Assembly (NCBI GenBank): GCA_017792445.1 | Contig: CP051232.1 | Span: 558,001-622,000 of the forward strand | Direction of reading: 5' to 3' | Origin: Maritimibacter sp. | Lineage (GTDB): Bacteria; Pseudomonadota; Alphaproteobacteria; Rhodobacterales; Rhodobacteraceae | DNA length: 64,000 bases | Shown here: positions 1 to 9,083 of the stretch, in pieces | How the letters are laid out: each line of letters starts with the position of its first letter | Numbering within the stretch: position 1 is the stretch's first letter | The notes under the pieces: model-generated | Told to the model about the DNA's origin: nothing | Databases searched by the model: none | The model's input: the letters and a program-made list of their open reading frames with translations, nothing else | Translations under genes and position numbers: made by a program

Positions 1-220
1 GGATCGTCCATGGACGGCCCGCGTACATCGTCGCCTTCACCCCTCGGGTGAATGGCTCGAACCCCGGCAGCGTGCCCATATGGGGCAGATCCGCCGTGTC
101 CTCGGCGGTGTAGAGGGGGCGCACGTCGATCCCCTCCAATGTATGCCAGGTCAGGTTCTCCAGCGGGCGGCCGCGCAATTCCTTTTCGGCGCGGGCCTTC
201 CAGGCGTCCATGTCGCTCAT
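1..220 (-). CDS. mcm: Methylmalonyl-CoA mutase, N-terminal fragment cut by window edge
   Basis: The first 73 codons of a gene that runs off the left edge. The translation starts MSDMDAWKARAEKELRGRPL and reaches TRGVKATMYAGRPWTI, the conserved start of the substrate-binding TIM barrel of B12-dependent methylmalonyl-CoA mutase. The enzyme converts (R)-methylmalonyl-CoA to succinyl-CoA, the last step of propionyl-CoA assimilation. The ATG at 220-218 is preceded by a good ribosome site (AAAGGAG, about 7 bases upstream). It is divergent from the DUF4174 gene and belongs with pccA and pccB downstream. The assignment rests on the N-terminus only; the B12 domain lies outside the window. Confidence 0.9.
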   Translation of the reverse strand, partial: MSDMDAWKARAEKELRGRPLENLTWHTLEGIDVRPLYTAEDTADLPHMGTLPGFEPFTRGVKATMYAGRPWTI

Positions 221-331
221 CGGTTCGGCTCCTTTGCTGCGGGTGCGCGCGGGTCACAGTTTCCGGCGCGGGTGCCTTGGCCCTTCGTTTTCGCGGCCTG
301 CCATCCTATATGCGAATAAGCAGGAGGACGA

Positions 332-820
332 ATGGCCAAGGTCTTGACTTCAGTATTCATTGTCTGCGTCGCCGCGTCCGCGTGGGCGCAGGAAGCAGGG
401 GTAATGACGGTCACCGACGAGGCCGACCCCGAGGTCGCGGCGGCCACCGTCGAGGACACACTGTTCTTCGAGGCGACCGAGGTCTCGCTGGACGAATTCC
501 TGTGGACGAAGCGACCCGTGGTCGTCTTCGCCGATACGCCTGCCGATCCGCGATACGTCGAACAGCTTGAGCTTTTGCGCGCCCGGCCGGACGCGCTGAT
601 CGCGCGCGACGTCGTGGTGATCATCGACGCCGATCCTTCCGCCAACTCGGACGTGCGGCGCACGCTGCGGCCCCGCGGGTTCCAGCTGACGCTGATTGAA
701 AAGGACGGCCGGGTGAACCTGCGCAAACCGCTGCCGTGGGACGTCCGAGAGATCACGCGCGCCATCGACAAGTGGCCGCTTCGGCAGGAAGAAATCCGCA
801 AAGGGCGTGCCGCCGAATAG
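332..820 (+). CDS. DUF4174-type exported protein
   Basis: 162 residues with an N-terminal signal peptide (hydrophobic core at about residues 5-18, cleavage likely after SAWA), so probably periplasmic. The mature part has the pattern VSLDEFLWTKRPVVVFADT, followed by a region on arginine-rich and acidic helices and LTLIEKDGRVNLRKPLPW. This is the thioredoxin-like layout of the DUF4174 family, but no CxxC active site is visible. The ATG at 332 follows an AGGAGG ribosome site. It lies between mcm (divergent) and a membrane protein gene (convergent, stop codons one base apart). Function unknown. Confidence 0.8.
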   Translation: MAKVLTSVFIVCVAASAWAQEAGVMTVTDEADPEVAAATVEDTLFFEATEVSLDEFLWTKRPVVVFADTPADPRYVEQLELLRARPDALIARDVVVIIDADPSANSDVRRTLRPRGFQLTLIEKDGRVNLRKPLPWDVREITRAIDKWPLRQEEIRKGRAAE

Positions 821-821
821 G

Positions 822-2399
822 TCATGCCGCGGGCTCCTCGTCCGAGGAATCGGTAAAGGTGAACCGCGCGCCCTCGGGCAGACCCTCGGCCCAGGCGCGA
901 AGCTTTTCCGTATAGGCCTCCGGCTCTGCATCGGCGCTGAGCCAGAACACCACCTCGTCAGAGCCAAGGTAATTCACGTGGACATCGGTGTGCAGAACGC
1001 CAATGCGCTGCCAGCCCGCGCCCATCTCTTCGTCGCGGAACCAGTCGCCGGCATAAAGCATGGCAAGCTTGATCCCGTGTTCGGCAGCCTGAGCGCCAGC
1101 CCAGCCGGGCACGTTCTCTCCGGCCTCGATCAGCCGCATGATATCGGCGTTCGCGAGCCCCCAGAGGTCCAGCACGTAATCCGGGTTGTGCCACGCGACA
1201 TAGCCGATGTCGTTCACGGCGACCGGCTCGTTCAGGAAGTCCTTGGCAAAGCGGGCCATCTGGCCCTGCTGGACGTGGATCGGGCGGCTTGCATGGGGAT
1301 ACTCGGCCACCACCGTCGGCAGATAGAACACGCCCGCCAAAGCGACGGGGACGGCTGCGACAAGACGCGGCACCACGGTCGGCGCAAGCGGAGCCGCCGC
1401 CAGCAGTCCGGCGGACATGGTGGCGAGAATGTAAATCTCGTACCGGTCGAACCATCCGAACTTGCCCAGCAGCACATGGCCGACCCCGGCTAGCGCAACG
1501 GTCAGCAGCAGGATGCGCCGCGGGGCTGTGCGGATACCGGGCAGGAACATCATCCCCAGCGCCAGCAGGATCGACAGCAACAGGATTTGCCCCGGCGGCT
1601 GGTGCATGGCGGTATAAAGCTTGAAGCGGAAGTACTCTAGCGGGCCGCCGCTTACGACCTCGCCCGCGGTCATCTTGAAGCGCACCGAGCTTGGCACCGG
1701 GTCCAGTCCCATCGACCACAGCAACGCGCAAAAACCCATGACCGGCAGAACCGCAAGCAGGCCAAGCCCGATGCCGGCGCGCACGCGACCCAACAGCAGC
1801 ACCGCCAACGCCGCCGCCAGCGCCAGCGCCATCCCCTCGAACCGCAACAGCGGCGCAAGAAGGATGCCCAGCACCAACAGCGGGGTCAGGCGATCTTCGT
1901 CCGTCAGGATCAGCAGCCCCAGCACGATGGCAAGGCTCGCGGCGGTGTGGAGCATGTGCTCCATCCCGGTGAATGCGAGCCCGGTCATGTTCAGCGCCAC
2001 CGGCCCGGCGATGGCCAGCACCACCCCAAGCCCCCCGCGATAGCCCGCCTGCCACAGGATGCGACCCCACAGCAGCGCCGCCGCGACAAGGCCGACGACG
2101 TTCCAGAACAGCGGCAGATACCGCTGCACCGCGCTTTCCGCGAACGGTGTCAGCAACAGCGGATAGATCGGCGACGAAGCGGCGGCCGCGATCTCTCCGT
2201 CATTGACGCCATAACCGCCGCTTGCGATCTGCTCTGCGATGGCGAGGTGGATATAGGGATCGTCCAGCGGGTATTCGAAAACGCCCGCGATCATCCATGC
2301 CGCGACCTGTAGCGCGAAATGCGCCAGCACCGCCGCTCCTGCCGCCAGAAGCGGCAGGCGCCACGCGTTGCCTTGGTCGGTCGCGGCGGGGTGGGTCAT
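822..2399 (-). CDS. GT-C-like polytopic membrane protein
   Basis: 525 residues with about ten or more hydrophobic segments. After the first membrane segment comes FEYPLDDPYIHLAIAEQIA, followed by AAAASSPIYPLLLTPF. An Asp-Asp pair in the first loop and a following SSP..P block are typical of GT-C glycosyltransferases of the ArnT/PMT/OST type. The C-terminal part is a soluble domain of about 130 residues. The start codon overlaps the pccA stop by four bases (ATGA), so it is probably translated together with pccA. Whether it transfers sugars, and to what, cannot be read from the sequence. Its link to propionate metabolism is positional only. Confidence 0.65.
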   Translation of the reverse strand: MTHPAATDQGNAWRLPLLAAGAAVLAHFALQVAAWMIAGVFEYPLDDPYIHLAIAEQIASGGYGVNDGEIAAAASSPIYPLLLTPFAESAVQRYLPLFWNVVGLVAAALLWGRILWQAGYRGGLGVVLAIAGPVALNMTGLAFTGMEHMLHTAASLAIVLGLLILTDEDRLTPLLVLGILLAPLLRFEGMALALAAALAVLLLGRVRAGIGLGLLAVLPVMGFCALLWSMGLDPVPSSVRFKMTAGEVVSGGPLEYFRFKLYTAMHQPPGQILLLSILLALGMMFLPGIRTAPRRILLLTVALAGVGHVLLGKFGWFDRYEIYILATMSAGLLAAAPLAPTVVPRLVAAVPVALAGVFYLPTVVAEYPHASRPIHVQQGQMARFAKDFLNEPVAVNDIGYVAWHNPDYVLDLWGLANADIMRLIEAGENVPGWAGAQAAEHGIKLAMLYAGDWFRDEEMGAGWQRIGVLHTDVHVNYLGSDEVVFWLSADAEPEAYTEKLRAWAEGLPEGARFTFTDSSDEEPAA

Positions 2400-4441
2400 T
2401 CGAACTCCATGATCACTTCATCGACGGCAAGGCTGTCGCCCGCCGCAGCGTTGACCTTGGACACAACGCCCTTGCGCTCGGCGCGCAGGATGTTCTCCAT
2501 CTTCATCGCTTCGATGGTGCATAGCGCCTGACCTTCCTGCACCTCCTGCCCCTCTTCCACGTCGATCTTCACGACAAGGCCGGGCATCGGACACAGCAGC
2601 ATCTTCGACGTGTCGGGCGGCAGCTTCTCGGGCATCAGCCGGGCCAGTTCCGCCTGCCGTGGCGTGCGGACGTGAACCTTCAGGTCCGCACCGCGGCTGC
2701 GGACGCGGAACCCGTGGCTGATCTTTCCGACTTTCATCACCAGCGGCGAGCCGTCGACCGTCAGGTCCGCAAGCGCGTCGCCGGGGGTCCAGTCGCCCTC
2801 GACCCGGTGCGTCGCGCCGTCCTCGAAGGTGACGGTCGAGCCATTGCTGTCCGGAGCGATCTCGACCGCGAAGTCGTGGCCCTGCAGGTTGACACACCAA
2901 TGGCGGCCGACCTTGCGTTCGTGGTTGTCCATCCGCCCCGAGATCCGGGTGCGCCGGATTTCCGAGACAAGGTTCATCGCGGAACACGCCGCCGCGATCC
3001 GGCGCAGCGCCGCTTCATCCAGTTCAACGCCCTCGAACCCTTCGGGGTATTCCTCGGCGATGAAAGCGGTGGTGATGTTGCCCGAGGTGAACCGCGGGTG
3101 GTCCATCACCGCCGACAGGAACGGCAGGTTGTGGCCGATGCCCTCGACCTCGAAGCTGTCCAGCGCCACGCGCATCGCCTCGATGGCTTCGTCCCGTGTG
3201 CGGCCCCACGTGCAAAGCTTGGCGATCATCGGATCGTAGTACATCGAGATCTCGCCGCCTTCGTAGACGCCGGTATCGTTGCGCACCGCGACCTCGGCGG
3301 ACGGCGCGTCGCCCTGCCACTTCCCGGTTTCCAGAAGCGGGCCCGCGGCCTGCTCCATGGGCGGGCGATAGCGGGTCAGGCGACCGATCGACGGCAGGAA
3401 GTTGCGATACGGGTCCTCGGCATACAGCCGGTTCTCGATGGCCCAGCCGGCGATGCCGACATCCGCCTGCGAGATCGAAAGCTTCTCTCCAGCGGCAACG
3501 CGGATCATCTGTTCCACAAGGTCGACACCGGTGATCAGTTCGGTCACCGGGTGTTCCACCTGCAGACGGGTGTTCATTTCGAGGAAGTAGAAGTTCTTGT
3601 CACCGTCGACGATGAATTCGACCGTCCCGGCGCTGGCATAGCCCACGGCGGCGGCAAGCGCGCAGGACTGTTCGCCCATCGCCTTGCGGGTCTCTGCGTC
3701 AAGGAACGGCGACGGCGCTTCTTCAACGACCTTCTGGTTGCGCCGCTGGATCGAGCATTCACGCTCGTTCAGATAGATCGCATTGCCGTGCCCGTCGGCC
3801 AGAACCTGGATCTCGATGTGGCGCGGCTGGGTGACGAACTTCTCGATGAAGATGCGGTCATCGCCGAAGGAACTGGCCGCCTCGTTCTTGGACGACTGGA
3901 AGCCCTCGCGCGCCTCCTGCTCGTTCCACGCGATACGCATGCCCTTGCCGCCGCCACCGGCGGACGCCTTGATCATCACCGGATACCCGATCTCGGCCGA
4001 GATCTTCACCGCCTCGTCCGCGTCCTCGATCAGGCCCATGTAGCCCGGAACGGTGTTCACCCCGGCTTCCTGCGCGATCTTCTTCGAGGTGATCTTGTCG
4101 CCCATCGCCTCGATTGCCTTCACCGGCGGGCCGATGAACGCGACGCCAGCCTTGTCCAGCGCTTCGGCGAACTTGGGGTTCTCGGACAGGAAGCCATAGC
4201 CCGGATGAACCGCCTCGGCGCCGCTGTCCTTGATCGCCTGCATGATCTTGTCGATCACGATATAGGACTGGTTGGCCGGCGGCGGGCCGATATGAATTGC
4301 CTCGTCCGCCATCTGCACATGCAGCGCGTGCTTGTCCGCGTCGGAATAGACCGCAACCGTGGCAATTCCCATCTTGCGCGCGGTCTTGATGACCCGGCAG
4401 GCGATCTCGCCGCGGTTGGCGATGAGTATCTTCTTGAACAT
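2396..4441 (-). CDS. pccA: Propionyl-CoA carboxylase, biotin carboxylase/BCCP subunit
   Basis: 681 residues. It carboxylates its own biotin with bicarbonate and ATP; PccB then transfers the carboxyl group to propionyl-CoA to make methylmalonyl-CoA. Visible parts: biotin carboxylase N-domain (FKKILIANRGEIACRVI), ATP-grasp glycine loop (KASAGGGGKGMRIA), the EMNTRLQVEHPVTE block, a linker/BT domain, and a C-terminal biotinyl domain with EAMKMEN, biotinylated lysine about residue 647. The start at 4441 (MFKK) has a GGAGG site and fits the family; an extension to 4543 would add 34 residues with no homology. It overlaps the membrane protein gene downstream. pccB is separated from it by six small genes. 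Confidence 0.96.
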   Translation of the reverse strand: MFKKILIANRGEIACRVIKTARKMGIATVAVYSDADKHALHVQMADEAIHIGPPPANQSYIVIDKIMQAIKDSGAEAVHPGYGFLSENPKFAEALDKAGVAFIGPPVKAIEAMGDKITSKKIAQEAGVNTVPGYMGLIEDADEAVKISAEIGYPVMIKASAGGGGKGMRIAWNEQEAREGFQSSKNEAASSFGDDRIFIEKFVTQPRHIEIQVLADGHGNAIYLNERECSIQRRNQKVVEEAPSPFLDAETRKAMGEQSCALAAAVGYASAGTVEFIVDGDKNFYFLEMNTRLQVEHPVTELITGVDLVEQMIRVAAGEKLSISQADVGIAGWAIENRLYAEDPYRNFLPSIGRLTRYRPPMEQAAGPLLETGKWQGDAPSAEVAVRNDTGVYEGGEISMYYDPMIAKLCTWGRTRDEAIEAMRVALDSFEVEGIGHNLPFLSAVMDHPRFTSGNITTAFIAEEYPEGFEGVELDEAALRRIAAACSAMNLVSEIRRTRISGRMDNHERKVGRHWCVNLQGHDFAVEIAPDSNGSTVTFEDGATHRVEGDWTPGDALADLTVDGSPLVMKVGKISHGFRVRSRGADLKVHVRTPRQAELARLMPEKLPPDTSKMLLCPMPGLVVKIDVEEGQEVQEGQALCTIEAMKMENILRAERKGVVSKVNAAAGDSLAVDEVIMEFE

Positions 4442-4573
4442 CTCCCGTCCCTCTTCCTCCTTGGCGGTCAGGCAATCGCCGTTCCGCAACGCGAAAAGCC
4501 GCCCGGGCGCATGGCTCGGACGGCTTCGATCACGGCGGCACACGGCCGCCCCTGGCTCAGACTGGCGCTGGGA

Positions 4574-4783
4574 TCAGCGGCAGTTGGCCTGTTTGACGTA
4601 CTGGCAATAGGCGACGTTGCCGGCTGCACCGACGATCGCGCCGGTGACAGGGTCGACACCCGTAAGGAGAGCGGCGCCGGTACCGGCGCCAGCGCCGAAG
4701 ATGCCTTGCTCCAACGAAGTGTCACCACAGGCCGAAAGGCCCAAAGCCGCGACCAGAAGCGCGGCGGAAAGCTTGATGCGCAT
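4574..4783 (-). CDS. Small glycine-rich lipoprotein
   Basis: 69 residues. A signal peptide ends in the lipobox LSAC (Cys at about residue 19), so it is predicted to be lipid-anchored. The mature part has a glycine-zipper-like stretch, GIFGAGAGTGAALL, then VTGAIVGAAGNVAYCQYV with two further cysteines near the end. Glycine zippers occur in small membrane-associating lipoproteins; a specific role is unknown. It lies 132 bases upstream of pccA in the same direction and may share its transcript. Confidence 0.75.
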   Translation of the reverse strand: MRIKLSAALLVAALGLSACGDTSLEQGIFGAGAGTGAALLTGVDPVTGAIVGAAGNVAYCQYVKQANCR

Positions 4784-5135
4784 TGGGATATGCCCTTGTT
4801 CTTTACTGCTCTGAGACGATCTAGCGCCCGAAGCGGCAAAAATCCAAACGCGACTGCAATTAAACGCGATTCATAGGCAGGTTGCCGCCTAGAATTCGAC
4901 GCTTTCGCGGTGTCCGGAGACAAGGGTGACGGTCTGGCCCGGGGAAGGCCAGACCGTCTATAAGGGGAAGGGTAACGGTCGAGTCGCGCCCCGGCATTCA
5001 ATACCGGCCGAAGCCACGGCTCGAGGCTAAGACTGTACCCCGCAAAAGATTCTGCATAGGCCGCCGTGGGCACGGCCTGATGTTGCGCCGTTTCCCGCCG
5101 AAATTGTATTGGCTCATGCGGAAAAGCGCCGATCA
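4784..5135. other. Gene-less stretch with a strong hairpin
   Basis: About 350 bases without a credible gene on either strand. It includes the promoter side of the small lipoprotein gene (minus strand) and the 3' end of the 5136-5483 gene. The only clear structure is a perfect 12-base-pair stem, GACGGTCTGGCC (4928-4939) with GGCCAGACCGTC (4947-4958) around a seven-base loop. No T-run follows on either side, so it is not a standard intrinsic terminator. Nothing else recognised. Confidence 0.6.
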
Positions 5136-5483
5136 TCAGTCGAAATCCAGTTCGGGAAACGCGGCGCGGGCGGCATCGGCATCGATGCGCAGAAGCGAGT
5201 CGTAGCTGGCGGGATCGAAGGGGTCTTCGACGGCCACCACTTCGCGACCGAACAGCCACGACAGGCGTCCGGCGTCGAGGTTGCCGCGCTCGAAGGGCTC
5301 GTCTCTAAAGTAGTCCCACAGCGCCTGAAGAAAGCCCGCGTCCGCACGCTTGTCGGCGGGACGGCGGTCGGCGAATCGTTCGCGACGCGTGATCGGTGTC
5401 ACCCCGCGCGGGTTCGCCCGGCGGATCACGAATTGATAGTCTGTGCCTGGAAGACGTCCGGGAAACCCTCGATGCTTCAGCAT
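5136..5483 (-). CDS. Conserved-looking hypothetical protein
   Basis: 115 residues, soluble, no signal peptide or membrane segment. N-terminal block HRGFPGRLPGTDYQFVIRRA, a basic middle, and an acidic C-terminal third (EDPFDPASYDSLLRIDADAA, ending in FPELDFD). A GGGAGGG site lies just upstream of the ATG at 5483. Codon use matches the neighbours. I do not recognise the family; the position inside the pcc locus, same strand, is the only functional hint. Confidence 0.55.
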   Translation of the reverse strand: MLKHRGFPGRLPGTDYQFVIRRANPRGVTPITRRERFADRRPADKRADAGFLQALWDYFRDEPFERGNLDAGRLSWLFGREVVAVEDPFDPASYDSLLRIDADAARAAFPELDFD

Positions 5484-5518
5484 CCTCGTCCCTCCCGGTG
5501 CGGGACGATCAGGGAGTC

Positions 5519-5544
5519 CGGGACGGGCGCGAGCGCCCGTCCCG
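5519..5544 (-). terminator. GC-rich hairpin after the small lipoprotein gene
   Basis: A perfect inverted repeat, CGGGACGGGCGC / GCGCCCGTCCCG with a two-base centre, starts 9 bases beyond the stop of the 46-residue lipoprotein gene. No T-run follows, so termination is likely but not certain. Confidence 0.5.
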
Positions 5545-5552
5545 TCCGAAGA

Positions 5553-5693
5553 TTACTTGTACTTGCCGGTGTAGACCGGTTCGATCGTAATCGGCTCGGG
5601 ATCGATGTAGACGGGTTCTTCCTCTTGCTGGGCGCAGGCCGCAGCGAAGGCAACGAGGCCAAAGGCGAGAACCAGTTTGACGCTTTTCGACAT
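5553..5693 (-). CDS. 46-residue lipoprotein
   Basis: Start at 5693 (MSKSVKLVLAFGLVAFAAAC), chosen because an AGGAG ribosome site lies eight bases upstream and because a signal peptide then begins at residue 1; the longer frame to 5801 has neither. The lipobox FAAAC puts the lipidated Cys at residue 20, leaving a mature peptide of 27 residues rich in Glu, Pro and Tyr (EEEPVYIDPEPITIEPVYTG). Very small acidic lipoproteins like this are common in Rhodobacterales; function unknown. Confidence 0.7.
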   Translation of the reverse strand: MSKSVKLVLAFGLVAFAAACAQQEEEPVYIDPEPITIEPVYTGKYK

Positions 5694-5907
5694 CCTAGTC
5701 TCCTGTCGTAAAGATGGAGGCCGAACGCTGACTCTGCAGCGCGAGACCTCCCATTCAGGGTACAGGTCACTGTCCGGTAACCTCCCGTGACGATAGAACA
5801 TTCGTGACTAAAAGGAAATTCCACCCGAGCGAGGGAGTGGTTTTGTGGCACCGTTGCATCAAGTGCCCCCCGGCGACCGCCTAATGGCGCTAGATATTGT
5901 GTCCGCA

Positions 5908-6297
5908 TCAGAATGCCTCCCAGATACAGCGATCGCCTTCGATGCTATAAGCCTCGAAAAACTGGGTAATTTCCGGATTTGCCACCCCGAATTCCGACGG
6001 TTTGTCGGATAGGGAAATAACCACTTGCGAGGGCCTCGGACCGAGGTTCGGAAGGCGGGGAACCGCGTAGGATCGGCAAAGAAATTCCATGTCCGAGGCA
6101 GCTTGCGCAAATGTGATCTTGCCTTCCGCGTGTCCGATGTCCGGTGCGACGAATCGGAAACGCCACGTCAAGCCCTTTGGTCCCTTCGCGTCGCGGATCA
6201 CTTCGGCGAACTCTACCGGCTGGCCCGACGGGACCTCGACCGGCTCTGCCGCAACGGGGCCGGCAAGGGCCCAGAACGCAATCGCCGACAGCCTCAT
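5908..6297 (-). CDS. Small exported protein (DUF6497-like)
   Basis: 129 residues from the ATG at 6297, which overlaps the stop codon of the upstream methyltransferase-like gene (ATGA) and suggests translational coupling; a start four codons earlier at 6309 is possible. A signal peptide ends near PVAAEP. The mature protein has VEVPSGQPVEFAEVI, WRFRFVAPDIG, VISLSDKPSEFG and a C-terminal TQFFEAYSIEGDRCIWEAF. I recall this pattern from a Rhodobacterales family named DUF6497, which has sometimes carried a wrong acetolactate-synthase label. Two cysteines (mature part) could form a disulfide. Function unknown. Confidence 0.7.
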   Translation of the reverse strand: MRLSAIAFWALAGPVAAEPVEVPSGQPVEFAEVIRDAKGPKGLTWRFRFVAPDIGHAEGKITFAQAASDMEFLCRSYAVPRLPNLGPRPSQVVISLSDKPSEFGVANPEITQFFEAYSIEGDRCIWEAF

Positions 6298-7022
6298 GAC
6301 TTGTCCCATTTTTTCACCAAGACCCGTTTCAGGCCGGGTTTGGCCTGCAAGACTCGCACTTTTCCAACATTCTCCAGTTTCGCGATGTTCTCATCCGCCT
6401 CTGATGCGCGAAGGTCCAGAACGATCGCACCGCGCGGTGTCACGGCGTGTTCGAAGAACGGCAGATACATATCGACCGGGTAGTGAAATCCGCAGGACAG
6501 GAAGCTGACGGCGATGTCCACGCGCGGCCCGTTCGGAAGATCCTCTTTCAACGGATTCCACGTCGCGATTCGGTCGCGCGCCACGCCGTTCGCGGACAGA
6601 AAATCGACCGCGGCCGACAGGTCGGCATAGCCCGCTCCCTGCTCGGCGAAGCCGAAGTGCCGCTCTTTGGTTTTCTCGATGTCGATCAGCAGCAGATCGC
6701 AGTTCAGCGCGCGGGCCGCGAACAGCCCGAACAGGCCGTAACCGCAGCCGATGTCCGCGATGCGCTTGTGATGCACGCGTTCCAGCAGGCCACGGACTTC
6801 CTCGAATTCCTCGCTGATGATCTCTGCGGCGCTGTTCACGTAGTCGGCGCCGTTTTCGGCCACCGCCATTTGCAGGGGTTCGTCGTCGCCCGCCTCCCAA
6901 TCGCGCACGACGTCATAGGCGGCGCGCGAGTAGCCCAGCACGTCCGAGCGCTGCAGGACGACGTTCATCCGGTCGCGCCGCGACAGCGGCGACACGTCGA
7001 GTCCCCCCTCCACCATCGGCAT
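6294..7022 (-). CDS. SAM-dependent methyltransferase-like protein
   Basis: 242 residues, cytosolic. A Rossmann-type motif I is clear at about residues 88-100 (ADIGCGYGLFGLFAA), followed by an acidic strand end (DLLLIDIEK) where the ribose of SAM would be bound, and a hydrophobic strand VDIAVSFLSCGFHYPVDMYL. The substrate is unknown. It starts at 7022 with a GGGGGAG site and overlaps the preceding gene by one base (TGATG) and the following gene by four, so it sits in a tightly coupled operon with pccB upstream. Catalysis is inferred from the fold motif only. Confidence 0.7.
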   Translation of the reverse strand: MPMVEGGLDVSPLSRRDRMNVVLQRSDVLGYSRAAYDVVRDWEAGDDEPLQMAVAENGADYVNSAAEIISEEFEEVRGLLERVHHKRIADIGCGYGLFGLFAARALNCDLLLIDIEKTKERHFGFAEQGAGYADLSAAVDFLSANGVARDRIATWNPLKEDLPNGPRVDIAVSFLSCGFHYPVDMYLPFFEHAVTPRGAIVLDLRASEADENIAKLENVGKVRVLQAKPGLKRVLVKKWDKS

Positions 7023-7369
7023 CAGCGGCTCCCCCGCCCGGCATGGCGGGCCCAGCGCGCCCGCCGCTCCGGTTCCGCAAGAAGCGATGCAAGGCGGGCT
7101 TCCAGCGCGCCGCGCGCCACCCGGCCCCCGTCGATCCGTCCGCCGGCCCTCAGGCGCAGGCCCTCGCCCGCGGACGAAACCTCGACCACGGGAGAAAAAC
7201 CGCGCACCGATTGCAGTGCGCGCCAGACGTCCTGACGGACCTGCGTTGCCAAGCGGCGCCGCGACACCTTCGGGAACGCCGTCTCTGCCACCACGTCGAA
7301 GCGCGGCGGCAGTCGGCGGCAGAGCGTCAGCGTCTCGCCCTCGATCATATGCCAGTCGTTGCGGCTCAC
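7022..7369 (-). CDS. Conserved hypothetical protein coupled to pccB
   Basis: 115 residues with a GTG start at 7369, seven bases after the pccB stop. The sequence WHMIEGETLTLCRRLPPRFDVVAETAF and the following basic helix (RRRLATQVRQDVWRALQ) suggest a small alpha/beta protein; the C-terminus is arginine-rich (AEPERRARWARHAGRGSR). No catalytic motif is seen. I recall similar proteins directly after pccB in other Rhodobacterales, which points to a role tied to propionyl-CoA carboxylase, but this is inference. Confidence 0.65.
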   Translation of the reverse strand: MSRNDWHMIEGETLTLCRRLPPRFDVVAETAFPKVSRRRLATQVRQDVWRALQSVRGFSPVVEVSSAGEGLRLRAGGRIDGGRVARGALEARLASLLAEPERRARWARHAGRGSR

Positions 7370-7376
7370 CGGTGGC

Positions 7377-8909
<1,533 letters not shown>

Positions 8910-8981
8910 GCGCTTGCCTCCGTTCCCGTTCGGCGGCAACCTACGCGAGGGAACCGCGTGCGGGAAGCGATTTCCGGTAAA

Positions 8982-9030
8982 TTTGCAAACACTTGGCAAC
9001 CCGCCGTCAGCATATTGCAAATCCGCAAAC
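8982..9030. promoter_or_regulatory. Candidate PccR operator upstream of pccB
   Basis: The region holds TTTGCAAA (8982-8989), a weaker TTGGCAA (8993-8999) and the inverted repeat TTGC-N6-GCAA in ATTGCAAATCCGCAAAC (9014-9030). In Rhodobacter sphaeroides, TTTGCAAA repeats upstream of pccB are the site for PccR. The 9014-9030 element is nearly the same as one directly upstream of pccR (10333-10349). It probably governs pccB on the minus strand and could also act on the MFS gene on the plus strand. Confidence 0.7.
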
Positions 9031-9083
9031 CGACTGGCCTGCCGAGGTCACAGATGGACAACACCCGGTTGCCGGAATAATGG

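Noticed and set aside
2672-4876. Long plus-strand open frame of 734 codons opposite pccA
   Set aside because: It is an antisense shadow: the translation has no family pattern, and pccA on the minus strand has complete carboxylase motifs.
8982-8999. Exact TTTGCAAA-N4-TTTGCAAA PccR site
   Set aside because: Only the first half is exact; the second half reads TTGGCAAC with a three-base gap, so I describe it as half-sites and rely on the shared inverted repeat instead.
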